Source: Chitinophaga ginsengisegetis (GTDB lineage: Bacteria; Bacteroidota; Bacteroidia; Chitinophagales; Chitinophagaceae). Taken from it: a stretch of DNA of 64,000 nucleotides. The stretch covers positions 930,001-994,000 of the forward strand of contig NZ_FUZZ01000001.1 of assembly GCF_900168065.1 (NCBI RefSeq), written 5' to 3'. Positions 45,237 to 54,037 of the stretch are shown here, one piece after another. Position numbers and translations under genes: made by a program. The stretch's first letter is position 1. Every line of letters begins with the position of its first letter. A model generated the notes under the pieces. That model did no database searches, was not told where the DNA came from, and saw only the letters and a list, made by a program, of their open reading frames with translations.

Positions 45237-46475
45237 TTGACCAACGAACTTTCGAAATCGAAATATTTCTTTCTTATTCTGATTCTCGGTACGCTCACAG
45301 CATTAGGACCCTTTTCGATCGACATGTATCTTCCCGGCTTTCCGGCTATAGGAAAGGATCTGGGAGTAGATCCCACCAGGGTGGCGTTGTCGCTTTCCAG
45401 TTTTTTTATTGGTATTTCAGCCGGACAACTGCTGTATGGTCCGCTGCTGGACCGGTTTGGCAGGAAGAAGCCGTTGTATATAGGACTCGTGCTGTATGTG
45501 ATCTCTTCTATCGGTTGTATGTATATATCATCTCTGAACGGGCTCATCATACTCCGCTTTATCCAGGCCATAGGCAGCTGCGCTGCAGCAGTAGCTTCGG
45601 TAGCAATGGTACGTGATCTTTTCCCGGTAAAAGACAATGCTAAAGTATTTGCATTGTTGATGCTGGTGGTGGGTACTTCCCCCATGATTGCGCCTACCGT
45701 AGGCAGTTATGTAACCAGCGCCTTTAGCTGGCATGCGGTATTCCTCATATTAGGTATCATGGGTGCGCTGATCCTGATCGCCACCATCCTCTGGCTGCCG
45801 GAAAGTTATCAGCCGGATACGTCGATGTCGCTGAAGCCCGGTCCCATTATCAGCAACTTCCTGTCGGTGGTAAGCGAACCACAGTTTTATACCTACACCT
45901 TTGCGGGCGCCATTTCTTTTTCAGGACTGTTCGCTTATGTGTCGGCTTCGCCGCAGGTGTTCATGGATATTTACAAGCTCAGTGACAAAGCGTACGGATG
46001 GATCTTTGCGGGCCTCTCTGTAGGACTGATAGGTTCCAGCCAGGTGAACAGCCAGTTGTTGAAACGGTTCAGCAGTCAGCAGATAGTACCGGTGGCGCTG
46101 GTTTGTCAAACTATCACCGGGCTTATTTTCATAGTATGCGCCTGGAATAACTTTTTATCATTAGCCGGTATCATCGTGTTGTTGTTCATATACCTTTGCT
46201 GCCTGGGCTTTATCAATCCCAACACTTCTGCATTGTCGCTGGCGCCGTTCAGTAAAAATGCGGGCAGTGCCTCTTCGCTGATGGGCGCTACGCAAATGGG
46301 AATAGGTGCGCTTGCCTCCACGGTAGTAAGCTTATACAATACACATACGGCCACACCGATGGCGATCACCATGTGCGGCACTTCGCTGCTGGCGTTGTTT
46401 ATATTACTGGTATGCCGCCGGAATATTAAAACGGCTGTGGCAGCGGTGCCCGGCGCCGCTACCATCGCGCATTAA
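45237..46475 (+). CDS. Bcr/CflA family drug-resistance MFS transporter
   Basis: 412 residues with 12 expected membrane helices. The first helix begins soon after the start (KYFFLILILGTLTALGPFSIDMYLPGFPAIG), the opening of Bcr/CflA proteins, and the loop LLYGPLLDRFGRKKPLYIGL is the MFS motif A. The start is taken as TTG at 45237, because no in-frame ATG lies before helix 1 and a -7 box sits just upstream. It should export small antibiotics or metabolites by proton exchange. Its stop overlaps that of the convergent SDR gene by 3 bases. Confidence 0.88.
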   Translation: MTNELSKSKYFFLILILGTLTALGPFSIDMYLPGFPAIGKDLGVDPTRVALSLSSFFIGISAGQLLYGPLLDRFGRKKPLYIGLVLYVISSIGCMYISSLNGLIILRFIQAIGSCAAAVASVAMVRDLFPVKDNAKVFALLMLVVGTSPMIAPTVGSYVTSAFSWHAVFLILGIMGALILIATILWLPESYQPDTSMSLKPGPIISNFLSVVSEPQFYTYTFAGAISFSGLFAYVSASPQVFMDIYKLSDKAYGWIFAGLSVGLIGSSQVNSQLLKRFSSQQIVPVALVCQTITGLIFIVCAWNNFLSLAGIIVLLFIYLCCLGFINPNTSALSLAPFSKNAGSASSLMGATQMGIGALASTVVSLYNTHTATPMAITMCGTSLLALFILLVCRRNIKTAVAAVPGAATIAH

Positions 46476-47197
46476 ACCAATACAGCGCCGCCATCTACCA
46501 CCACTATCTGCCCGGTGCTGAATCCGTTCTGCATCAAATACAAATACGTTTGTGCAATATCTTCCGGCTGGCCCACACGTCCCGCCAGGAGCACGCCTGC
46601 TGCCTGTTGATACATGGCTTCGCGGTCGGCCTCCGGCATTCCTTCCCAGAGAGCTGTTTTCACAATACCTGGCGATACAGCATTTACCCGGATAGGCGCC
46701 AGTTCTACGGCCAGCATACGGGTAAAACCCTCCATAGCGCCACAGATGCAGGCCCCGGCAGCCCAACCCTTCTGCGGACGCAGGTTAGCGATACCGGTGG
46801 TCAATACCACAGATCCTCCCGGCAATATGTTCTTACTGCCATGTTTTATCGCATTGAATGCGCCAAAGAAACGTAGTTGAAATGCTTCCTGCAACTCAGC
46901 AGCGGTAAGATCTTCCACCTGTCCGAATGGAAAAGAACCACCGGCTGTAAATACCAAATGATCAAAGGCGCCCGAAGTACGGAAGAAATCACGCACTGCT
47001 GCTTCATTTCCAAGATCCACCGAAAAGCCCTCCGCCGTTTCCGGTAGCGTAGTCAAGGCTTTCTTAACTTTTCCGGGGTTACTGGAAACAATGATCACCG
47101 TTGCTCCTGCCGCTGCTGCCGCCTGTGCTGTTGCTAAACCGATGCCGGCCGAACCGCCTAATACCAATACTTTTTTTCCTGTCAGATCCGTATTCAT
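46472..47197 (-). CDS. SDR family protein with altered catalytic residues
   Basis: About 241 residues from ATG 47197; the longer frame to 47332 lacks support. The cofactor loop VLVLGGSAGIGLATAQ and NAVSPGIVKTALWEGM are classical SDR signatures. The catalytic site is odd: where Tyr-X3-Lys is expected before the EGFTR helix, the sequence reads GACICGAMEGF, with Gly148 and Cys152 in the Tyr and Lys positions. It may be a non-catalytic or atypical SDR. It follows the Crp/Fnr gene by about 70 bases on the same strand. Confidence 0.8.
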   Translation of the reverse strand: MNTDLTGKKVLVLGGSAGIGLATAQAAAAAGATVIIVSSNPGKVKKALTTLPETAEGFSVDLGNEAAVRDFFRTSGAFDHLVFTAGGSFPFGQVEDLTAAELQEAFQLRFFGAFNAIKHGSKNILPGGSVVLTTGIANLRPQKGWAAGACICGAMEGFTRMLAVELAPIRVNAVSPGIVKTALWEGMPEADREAMYQQAAGVLLAGRVGQPEDIAQTYLYLMQNGFSTGQIVVVDGGAVLV

Positions 47198-47267
47198 AAT
47201 TGTATTTTTTATGAACACAAAATTCGGCAGCCGCTGGCAAGCGTCATTTAACAAATGGTAAAAAGCG

Positions 47268-47840
47268 TCAACGATGGCCATTTTTCCGGATCCGGCTGAG
47301 CGACTGTTGCGTAATACCCAGGAAAGAAGCAATGGTACTCAATGGCGCGCGGGAAACAATATCCGGTTCTTTTTGCAGGAAATACCGGTAACGCTCCGAG
47401 GCATCCAGCCCCAGGTATTCATTCCGGGCCAGGACCTTTTCCAGCAGGCCCTGTCGTGTAATCTGATCTATCAGGGATTTGAGGTAAGGGATTTTTTCGT
47501 ATAGCCGCAACAGGTATTCCTTATGTAATACAATTACATCGGCATCACACACCGCCTCCAATACATAAGGAGATGGCGTTTCTTCGAGATAGTTGCCTAG
47601 TATGGTGGCGCACCTATTTTCTTTCAGAAAAAATATGGTGATATCTTCACCTTCATCCGTGCGCTTCACCAGGCGTAATATACCTGCACAGATAAAGAAC
47701 AGCTCCCGTGGCACCTTGCCTTCCGGCAGCAGCACAGTTCCTTCTTTCACCTGCTGTACGCACAAACCAGCGGATAGCAGCTGCCAGTCGGCTTCAGACA
47801 CCGGATGCAGCTGTTTCAGGAAGCGGTAAAAAATATCCAT
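47268..47840 (-). CDS. Crp/Fnr family transcriptional regulator
   Basis: About 190 residues from ATG 47840 (an ATG three codons earlier is equally possible). The cyclic-nucleotide-binding domain fold is shown by VKEGTVLLPEGKVPRELFFICAGILRLVKR. The C-terminal HTH reads PLSTIASFLGITQQSLSRIRK. Bacteroidota members of this type often lack the residues for cAMP binding, and the ligand is not known. It precedes the SDR gene and likely controls it or itself. Confidence 0.88.
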   Translation of the reverse strand: MDIFYRFLKQLHPVSEADWQLLSAGLCVQQVKEGTVLLPEGKVPRELFFICAGILRLVKRTDEGEDITIFFLKENRCATILGNYLEETPSPYVLEAVCDADVIVLHKEYLLRLYEKIPYLKSLIDQITRQGLLEKVLARNEYLGLDASERYRYFLQKEPDIVSRAPLSTIASFLGITQQSLSRIRKNGHR

Positions 47841-48010
47841 GCAGGCCATAGCTATAAATTTCTTTACAATATTATATAGAGAATCTGAGAATACCTGCCG
47901 GGCCGGTATATTTGTTTTCCCGGCACTCTCCCTGCTAAGAGAAGCCATGGAAAAACAATACGGAAATTAAAGGAAGTTGTACCTTTAACATCTCCCAAAA
48001 AAATATTCCA

Positions 48011-48355
48011 ATGGCATATAATGAAAAACTCGCTGACCGCGTACGCGAAATTCTTTCTGCTTCCACCGATAATATCACCGAAAAGAAAATGTTTGGCGGT
48101 TTATGCTTCATGGTAAACGATAAAATGTGCGTGGGCGTACGACCCGATAAAATGATGGTAAGGATTGACCCTTCCAAATCAGACGAAGTAGTGGAATCCT
48201 CCGCTGGCGCTGAAGTAATGATTCATGGCGGGAAGGAGATGAAAGGATTTATTTTTGTAGATGAAAATGAACTCCACACAAAAAAACAATTACAATACTG
48301 GATTAAAATGGCATTAGAATTTAACGTAAATGCTAAGTCTTCCAGGAAAAAATAA
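48011..48355 (+). CDS. TfoX N-terminal domain protein
   Basis: 114 residues. The TfoX/Sxy N-terminal fold is recognised by LADRVREILSAS, ITEKKMFGGLCFMVNDKMCVGV, DKMMVRID and the MKGFIFVDENELHTKKQLQYWI tail. The family includes competence regulators of gamma-proteobacteria, but stand-alone short proteins of this kind have no proven role. No second (C-terminal) TfoX domain is present. It stands alone between the Crp gene and the antiporter. Confidence 0.88.
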   Translation: MAYNEKLADRVREILSASTDNITEKKMFGGLCFMVNDKMCVGVRPDKMMVRIDPSKSDEVVESSAGAEVMIHGGKEMKGFIFVDENELHTKKQLQYWIKMALEFNVNAKSSRKK

Positions 48356-48375
48356 TCCCTTAATGCCGGTCCGGC

Positions 48376-48405
48376 TTTGATTTGCTACATTTTTTTCTAT
48401 CTTTA
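48376..48405 (+). promoter_or_regulatory. Promoter of the Na+/H+ antiporter gene
   Basis: TTTG at 48376-48379 and TATCTTTA at 48398-48405 (one base off TAnnTTTG) are separated by 18 bases, which fits the Bacteroidota -33/-7 geometry. Transcription would start near 48411, about 50 bases before the ATG. Confidence 0.45.
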
Positions 48406-48462
48406 AAACCACTGTAGCAACATTAGGAACCTGATTTTTTAACCGGCATTATTCGATTACTT

Positions 48463-49698
48463 ATGAACACATTTACGCTGATAACGGCTTTAGTTACCAT
48501 TAGTGCATTAATTTCCTACATCAACAACCGATTCATCAAACTCCCGGGAACCATAGGCGTGATCGTGGTTTCGCTCCTGTTGTCATTACTGATTTCGCTG
48601 ACAGGTAAAATTTTTCCCGGCGCATTTACTTTTATTAAAGATGTAACCAACGGTATTGATTTTACAGGCACCCTGCTGGACGTAATGTTAGGCTTCCTGC
48701 TTTTTGCCAGCGCATTACATTTCGATTTCAATAAGTTAAAAGCACAGCGGTATCCCGTACTGGTACTGAGTACTGTGGGAGTTATCGGCTCTACCTTTAT
48801 ATTCGGATTCCTGCTGTACTGGACCACAACACTGCTTCACATTGATATTCCGCTGGTATATTGCCTATTGTTTGGCGCACTCATTTCTCCTACCGATCCG
48901 GTAGCGGTATTGTCTATCTTGAAAAAATCAAAAGTCCCTCCTGCCCTTGAAACTATTATTGGCGGGGAGTCTTTGCTCAATGATGGTACCGGCATCCTGT
49001 TATTTGTGATCCTGAAAGAAGTAGCCGGACAGGCAGATAGCCATGTTTCACTGTCACATGCTGCGGCGTTATTTTCACAGGAAGTATTCGGCGGTATCCT
49101 GCTGGGCGTTGTTTCCGCCATTGTTGCTTACAGAACCATGAAGCGTGTAGATGATTTCAATATCATTGTAATGGTGTCTCTATCGATGGTAATGGTGATT
49201 TCCGTAGTAGGCGCCATGCTGCACGTATCCATTCCACTGGCGGCGGTTTCCGCCGGTTTGATATTGGGTAATACTTCCCTGGGTACAAAAAATGCAGAAG
49301 AAATTCAGCACTATTTTCATAACATATGGAGCCTCATCGACGAGCTGTTGAATACCATCCTGTTTGTGATGATTGGGTTGCAGATTGTGATCATGCCATT
49401 CCTGCAAAACTATTGGTTCACTGGTCTGATGGCCACTTTATTTGTACTGATCGCGCGGGCGCTGAGTATTACCATCCCCGCCATTGTATTAAAACGCTCC
49501 CTGAAAACGGATTATAAAAGCATTACTATATTGGTGTGGGCAGGACTACGTGGGGGCATCTCCGTTGCACTGGCACTGTCATTACCGGAATCACCCTACA
49601 AGGAAATTATCCTTTCAGCCAGTTACTTTGTGGTATTGTTCTCTATTATTGTACAGGGGCTCACGCTGAAGAAGGTGGTGGACCGTATGGTGGTATAG
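48463..49698 (+). CDS. Na+/H+ antiporter (CPA1/NhaP type)
   Basis: 411 residues with about 12 membrane helices. The ion-binding region shows the CPA1 marks GALISPTDPVAVLSIL (helix 5 ASP residue) and GGESLLNDGTGILLF, plus WAGLRGGISVALALSLP near the C-terminal end. It exchanges cytoplasmic Na+ or K+ for H+ and supports pH and salt control. No cytoplasmic TrkA tail is present. Monocistronic with a terminator behind. Confidence 0.93.
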   Translation: MNTFTLITALVTISALISYINNRFIKLPGTIGVIVVSLLLSLLISLTGKIFPGAFTFIKDVTNGIDFTGTLLDVMLGFLLFASALHFDFNKLKAQRYPVLVLSTVGVIGSTFIFGFLLYWTTTLLHIDIPLVYCLLFGALISPTDPVAVLSILKKSKVPPALETIIGGESLLNDGTGILLFVILKEVAGQADSHVSLSHAAALFSQEVFGGILLGVVSAIVAYRTMKRVDDFNIIVMVSLSMVMVISVVGAMLHVSIPLAAVSAGLILGNTSLGTKNAEEIQHYFHNIWSLIDELLNTILFVMIGLQIVIMPFLQNYWFTGLMATLFVLIARALSITIPAIVLKRSLKTDYKSITILVWAGLRGGISVALALSLPESPYKEIILSASYFVVLFSIIVQGLTLKKVVDRMVV

Positions 49699-49705
49699 TG
49701 GATTT

Positions 49706-49748
49706 ATAGCAGCAGGGAAGCATTGAATACTTCCCTGCTGCTATTTAT
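49706..49748. terminator. Bidirectional terminator between antiporter and GH3 genes
   Basis: A 15-bp perfect stem (49706-49720 with 49730-49744) with a 9-base loop lies between the two convergent stop codons. Confidence 0.85.
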
Positions 49749-51904
49749 TACTTCACTTTAAATTCCTGCGACAGCAGGAAGCTCTCTGAACTCTTTCCTA
49801 TATTGATTTTATACGTGCCTTTGTATAATTTCCAGGCATGTTGCTGTAAATCCCATTTCTGTAACTCTGCTGCCGGCAGTTCCAGTTCCACTATTTCTTC
49901 TCCGCCCTTGCTTACATGCACCCGCCTGAATGCTTTCAATTCCTTCACCGGCATACGTTCCATGTTTGGATAAGTGATATAGGCCTGTACTACTTCGTCG
50001 CCATCAAAGTCGCCGGTGTTTTTAACGGCTACGGATACACGAATAATATCTTTGCTGCGGTACTCCTTTGCCGGAGCCGTATGCCAGGCATAGTCAAACT
50101 TCGTATAGCTGAGGCCGTAGCCAAAAGGATACGCTGCTTTACCTTTAAAATACCGGTAGGTGCGGTTTTTCATGCTATAGTCCTTGTAGTCCGGTAAGTC
50201 CTGCAGGGATTGATAAAAAGTAACCGGCAACCGCCCTGCGGGCGAATATTTTCCGAAGATGATATCCGCGAGGGCGTTACCGCCCTGTTCTCCCGGATAC
50301 CACGCCAGGATCACCGCATCTGCATAGGGCGCGATGGCCGACACATCTACCGCGCTGCCGGCAGTAATCACGGCAATGATAGGTTTCTTATGCGCTTCCC
50401 TTAATTTCTTCATGAACAGGATCTGTGAGCGGGGCAGGCTCAGTGTATTTTTATCGCCGCCGGAAGAGGAAAGGAATGCGTCTCCTTCTTCTCCTTCCAG
50501 TAAAGGCGTTAAGCCAATCACCGCTACCGTCACATCACAGTTCTGCGAAGCCCAGATACCACCAAAATGCAGGGTATCTGTAAAGTCGCATCCCTGGTCG
50601 TATTGCATGGCCATACCCGGACCGGCGGCTTTGGCCAGTCCTGCGGCGAAAGTAACCATATCGCCCGATACGCCGTGATAGTTGCCCATCAGGGCTTCCA
50701 GCGATGCGGAGTTGGAACCCGTCACCAGCATGGAAGCATATTTATCGGCAGTTAAGGGCAATACGCCGTCGTTTTTCAGCAATACCATGCTTTCCCTGGC
50801 CGCTTCACGGGCCAGCCGGGCGTGATAGCTGTTATTTACGCTATCGGCGCCATAGGCGCTGTAAGGACTTGCTGCCGGGGCATCCAGTAGCCCCAGCTTT
50901 ATGCGCGTACGCAGGGTGGCGCTGAGGGCGCTGTCTACATTCGCGCTTGTCAGCCAGCCCTTATCAATGGCTTTCATCACATCATCCTGTAAAATATTGG
51001 CGCAATCAAGATTAACGCCTGCTTTCACCGCCGCTGCCGCCACTTCCTCGCGGGTAGGAATAGCTTTATGACGCAGCCAGATATCATCCAGCGCCCAGCA
51101 GTCGGTAACTACCTGTCCGCCGAATTTCCATTCATGCCGCAGGATGTCCTGCAACAGTGTATTGCCGGTGCAGCAAGGCTGACTGTTCACCCGGTTATAC
51201 GCGCACATGATCGATTCTACTTTGCCATCCACCAGTTTCTTAAACGCATAGAGATAGGTTTCCCGCAGGTCCTTTTCATCGATGATGGCATTAAAGCTGT
51301 GCCGGTCGGCTTCGGGGCCGCTGTGCACGGCAAAGTGTTTGGCACAGGCAGCCGTTTTCAGCGCACCGGGAACATCCCCCTGTAAGCCCTGCACAAAAGC
51401 GCCCGCCATGGTAGCAGTGAGATAAGGATCTTCACCGTATGTTTCCTGGCCACGGCCCCAGCGGGGATCACGGAAGATATTGATGTTAGGAGTCCAGAAG
51501 TTAAGCCCCATATACTGCACATGCCGGTGCTGCTGCACGGCCAGGTTATATTTAGCACGGGCTTCCGTGGAAATGGTGTTGGCTACTTCCCTGGCCAGCG
51601 GCGCATTAAAGGTAGCCGACAGCCCTATCGCCTGCGGATATACGGTGGCTTCGCCACCTCGTGCAATACCATGCAACGCCTCATTCCACCAGTTATAGGC
51701 AGGGATCTGCAACCGGTCTATCGCCGGACTGTTATATCCCAGCAATGATATTTTTTCAGATAGCGTAAGGGTATGCAGCAGGTCGTTCACCCGGTCGTTC
51801 AGCGGCGCATCCGCCCGCCTGAACAGCGCCGGCTGCTGCGCCGCTGCGTTTGATGTAAATAAAAGTATGAAAGCACCAAAAATGAAAAACTGTTTTCTCA
51901 ACAT
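49748..51904 (-). CDS. GH3 family beta-glucosidase/xylosidase, secreted
   Basis: 718 residues with a signal peptide ending SNAAAQQ. The TIM barrel contains YNWWNEALHGIARGGEATVYPQ, DPRWGRGQETYGEDPYL, KHFAVHSG and the nucleophile GQVVTDCWALDD (Asp268). The alpha/beta sandwich starts with SMVLLKNDGVLPL, and the C-terminal FN3-like domain has FPFGYGLSYTKFDYAW-like and VKNTGDFDGDEVVQAYI. The NWWNEALHG opening is of the beta-xylosidase-like GH3 subgroup. It removes terminal sugars from oligosaccharides in the periplasm. Not in an operon. Confidence 0.93.
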   Translation of the reverse strand: MLRKQFFIFGAFILLFTSNAAAQQPALFRRADAPLNDRVNDLLHTLTLSEKISLLGYNSPAIDRLQIPAYNWWNEALHGIARGGEATVYPQAIGLSATFNAPLAREVANTISTEARAKYNLAVQQHRHVQYMGLNFWTPNINIFRDPRWGRGQETYGEDPYLTATMAGAFVQGLQGDVPGALKTAACAKHFAVHSGPEADRHSFNAIIDEKDLRETYLYAFKKLVDGKVESIMCAYNRVNSQPCCTGNTLLQDILRHEWKFGGQVVTDCWALDDIWLRHKAIPTREEVAAAAVKAGVNLDCANILQDDVMKAIDKGWLTSANVDSALSATLRTRIKLGLLDAPAASPYSAYGADSVNNSYHARLAREAARESMVLLKNDGVLPLTADKYASMLVTGSNSASLEALMGNYHGVSGDMVTFAAGLAKAAGPGMAMQYDQGCDFTDTLHFGGIWASQNCDVTVAVIGLTPLLEGEEGDAFLSSSGGDKNTLSLPRSQILFMKKLREAHKKPIIAVITAGSAVDVSAIAPYADAVILAWYPGEQGGNALADIIFGKYSPAGRLPVTFYQSLQDLPDYKDYSMKNRTYRYFKGKAAYPFGYGLSYTKFDYAWHTAPAKEYRSKDIIRVSVAVKNTGDFDGDEVVQAYITYPNMERMPVKELKAFRRVHVSKGGEEIVELELPAAELQKWDLQQHAWKLYKGTYKINIGKSSESFLLSQEFKVK

Positions 51905-52034
51905 GCTAAACCTGATTTTTTTCTATAAGATATTCCACCTCTGCGCAAGTTATCATATAAAAAACATAATCGTATGGCGGTATCCCACCAATGGTTTATT
52001 TTGTTTATTATCGTGAAGAAATTAATAAAATAGT

Positions 52035-53156
52035 ATGACTAAATGGGAAAAGATCAGGGCCGATTACCCCGTATGTAACAACGCTGCTTATTTTTTTACC
52101 AACGGCGGCGGACCGGTAAGCACTCCTTTGGTGCAAAGGGCAACGGCGCTTTTCACAGAACTGAGTGAAAAAGGCCGCGGAGTGATGCCCGGCTGGGATC
52201 ACCAGGCCAATGAAGTAAGGACGCTCGTTGGTGAAATGATCCGCGCAAAGGCCAGTGAAATTGCGTTCATCACCAATACCTCGCAGGCTATGATCCTCCT
52301 GTACGGGATGTTTCCAAAACACTATGAAATCATCACCATGCGGGATGAATTTCCCAGCAGCTTTGTAGGCTGGATGCACAACGGTCATACCCTGCATTTC
52401 GTAGATAGTGATGACCATAACCAGATCTCCGTTGCAGACATCGCCGCTAAAATCACCCCGGCCACCCGTATCCTGATCACCAGCCACGTGATGTTCAGAA
52501 CCGGCTTCCGGCAAAACCTGAAAGCCATTGGCGAACTATGCAAACAACATCAGCTCATCCATATAGTAGATGCCACGCAATCCTTTGGCGTCAACGACAT
52601 TGATGTGCAGGAATGTAATATCGATGTCCTCATCTTCCACGCATACAAATGGGTCACTGCCGGTTATGGTACCGGCGCAATGTATGTGTCGCAGAAAATA
52701 TTGGATCAATACCCCCCACAGGTGATGAGCTGGTATAATGTGGATTATGAAACGGCCGATTTCCAGTCAGTAAAGGACTATACGAACTTCACACCTAAAA
52801 AAGATGCCACGGTATTTGAGCCCGGCACACCGCCGTTTGTAAATATACTTTTATTGGGAGAGGCACTAAAATATCTTCATCGTACGGGCATTCCCGATAT
52901 AGAGGCATATGTCGGGGAGCTAGTCACCTACCTGGCGGAAAAGGCGGCTGCACAAGGTATCCGGCTGTTGTCAAACTATCCGCCGGAGCATCTTTCTGCC
53001 ATACAACTGCTGGAAATTACACCCACGCAAAATGAGAAAATTGAAAAGAATAATATCCAGGCGAGATATAAAAATAACAGACTAACGGTAGCCTTAAACT
53101 TCTATAACAACAAGGCGGACATTGATAAACTATTTTCGGCGCTCGCCGAAGCATAA
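52035..53156 (+). CDS. Class V PLP-dependent aminotransferase / desulfurase-like enzyme
   Basis: 373 residues. The PLP site is FHAYKWVTAGYGTGAMY with Lys205 forming the Schiff base, Asp179 (IVDATQSFG) contacting the pyridine nitrogen and Gln182 beside it. The start SFPSSFVGWMHNG and HVMFRTGFRQNLKAIG are typical of class V. The enzyme could be an aminotransferase, cysteine desulfurase or kynureninase-like lyase. No cysteine loop of IscS/SufS type is obvious. It is monocistronic and its neighbours give no pathway hint. Confidence 0.85.
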   Translation: MTKWEKIRADYPVCNNAAYFFTNGGGPVSTPLVQRATALFTELSEKGRGVMPGWDHQANEVRTLVGEMIRAKASEIAFITNTSQAMILLYGMFPKHYEIITMRDEFPSSFVGWMHNGHTLHFVDSDDHNQISVADIAAKITPATRILITSHVMFRTGFRQNLKAIGELCKQHQLIHIVDATQSFGVNDIDVQECNIDVLIFHAYKWVTAGYGTGAMYVSQKILDQYPPQVMSWYNVDYETADFQSVKDYTNFTPKKDATVFEPGTPPFVNILLLGEALKYLHRTGIPDIEAYVGELVTYLAEKAAAQGIRLLSNYPPEHLSAIQLLEITPTQNEKIEKNNIQARYKNNRLTVALNFYNNKADIDKLFSALAEA

Positions 53157-53160
53157 AAAA

Positions 53161-53186
53161 ATAGCGGAGGGAAATCCCTCCGCTAA
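53161..53186 (-). terminator. Terminator of the aldo/keto reductase gene
   Basis: An 11-bp perfect stem (53162-53172 with 53175-53185) with a minimal loop is followed on the minus strand by ATTTTTTTATG. Plus-strand use for the aminotransferase is less likely, because that side has A, not T. Confidence 0.8.
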
Positions 53187-53191
53187 AAATA

Positions 53192-54025
53192 TTAAAAGTT
53201 GAAATTGTCCGGGTCTGGTCCTACCCTTTCTCCACGATCCAGCGCATCTATCTTCAACACATCTTCTTTACTGATCTCAAAATTGAACAACTGCGCGTTG
53301 GAAATCACCCTGTCCTGGCGAATGCTTTTAGGAATGGTCACCACATCCTTCTGCAGGTCCCATCTTAATACTAATTGTGCTACTGACACTTTATATTTCT
53401 CCGCAAGTTCGTTCAGCAATGGCACGTCAAACGCCTTACCCTGCATCAGCGGGCTCCAGGCTTCAAACTGTACGTTGTTTTTCTGACAGAAATCCAGCAG
53501 GGAAGGCTGTACCAGGTAAGGATGGAATTCCAGCTGGTCCACCATAGGCAGTACCTTCGCGCTCTGGAACAGGTCTTCCAGGTGATGTTGCAGGAAATTG
53601 CTGACGCCAATAGCTTTTACGCGGCCATCTGCATACAATTGCTCCATTGCGCGCCAGGTTTCTTTATACTTACCCTTTACCGGCCAGTGAACCAGGTACA
53701 GGTCAAGATAGTCTGTTTTCAGTTTCTCCAGGGAGGTATCAAAAGCTTTCAGGGTGCTGTCGTAGCCCTGATCCGCATTCCATACTTTCGTAGTCAGGAA
53801 AATATCCTTTCTGTCTGTCGCATTTTTTTCAATGGCAATACCCACTCCTTCTTCATTACCATAAATAGCAGCGGTATCTATATGCCGGTAACCGGCATCC
53901 AGTGCATAAGTCACTGAATCAATCACTTCCTGTCCTTCTTTTGTTTTAAAAACACCTAATCCGAAATAAGGCATCTGTACACCATTCGATAATTGCACAG
54001 TACCGTTAATGTCTGTAATATTCAT
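53192..54025 (-). CDS. Aldo/keto reductase
   Basis: 277 residues, the normal size. The catalytic tetrad is Asp50, Tyr55, Lys80 and His113 in GYRHIDTAAIYGNEEGVG, FLTTKVW and YLVHWPVKGKY. IGVSNFLQHHLEDL and PKSIRQDRVISNAQLFNFEI are the substrate and NADPH regions. It reduces aldehydes or ketones with NADPH, the closest kinds being 2,5-diketogluconate or general xenobiotic reductases. It follows the MFS gene on the same strand with 12 bases between, so the two are probably co-transcribed. Confidence 0.92.
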   Translation of the reverse strand: MNITDINGTVQLSNGVQMPYFGLGVFKTKEGQEVIDSVTYALDAGYRHIDTAAIYGNEEGVGIAIEKNATDRKDIFLTTKVWNADQGYDSTLKAFDTSLEKLKTDYLDLYLVHWPVKGKYKETWRAMEQLYADGRVKAIGVSNFLQHHLEDLFQSAKVLPMVDQLEFHPYLVQPSLLDFCQKNNVQFEAWSPLMQGKAFDVPLLNELAEKYKVSVAQLVLRWDLQKDVVTIPKSIRQDRVISNAQLFNFEISKEDVLKIDALDRGERVGPDPDNFNF

Positions 54026-54037
54026 ATAATGGAGATT

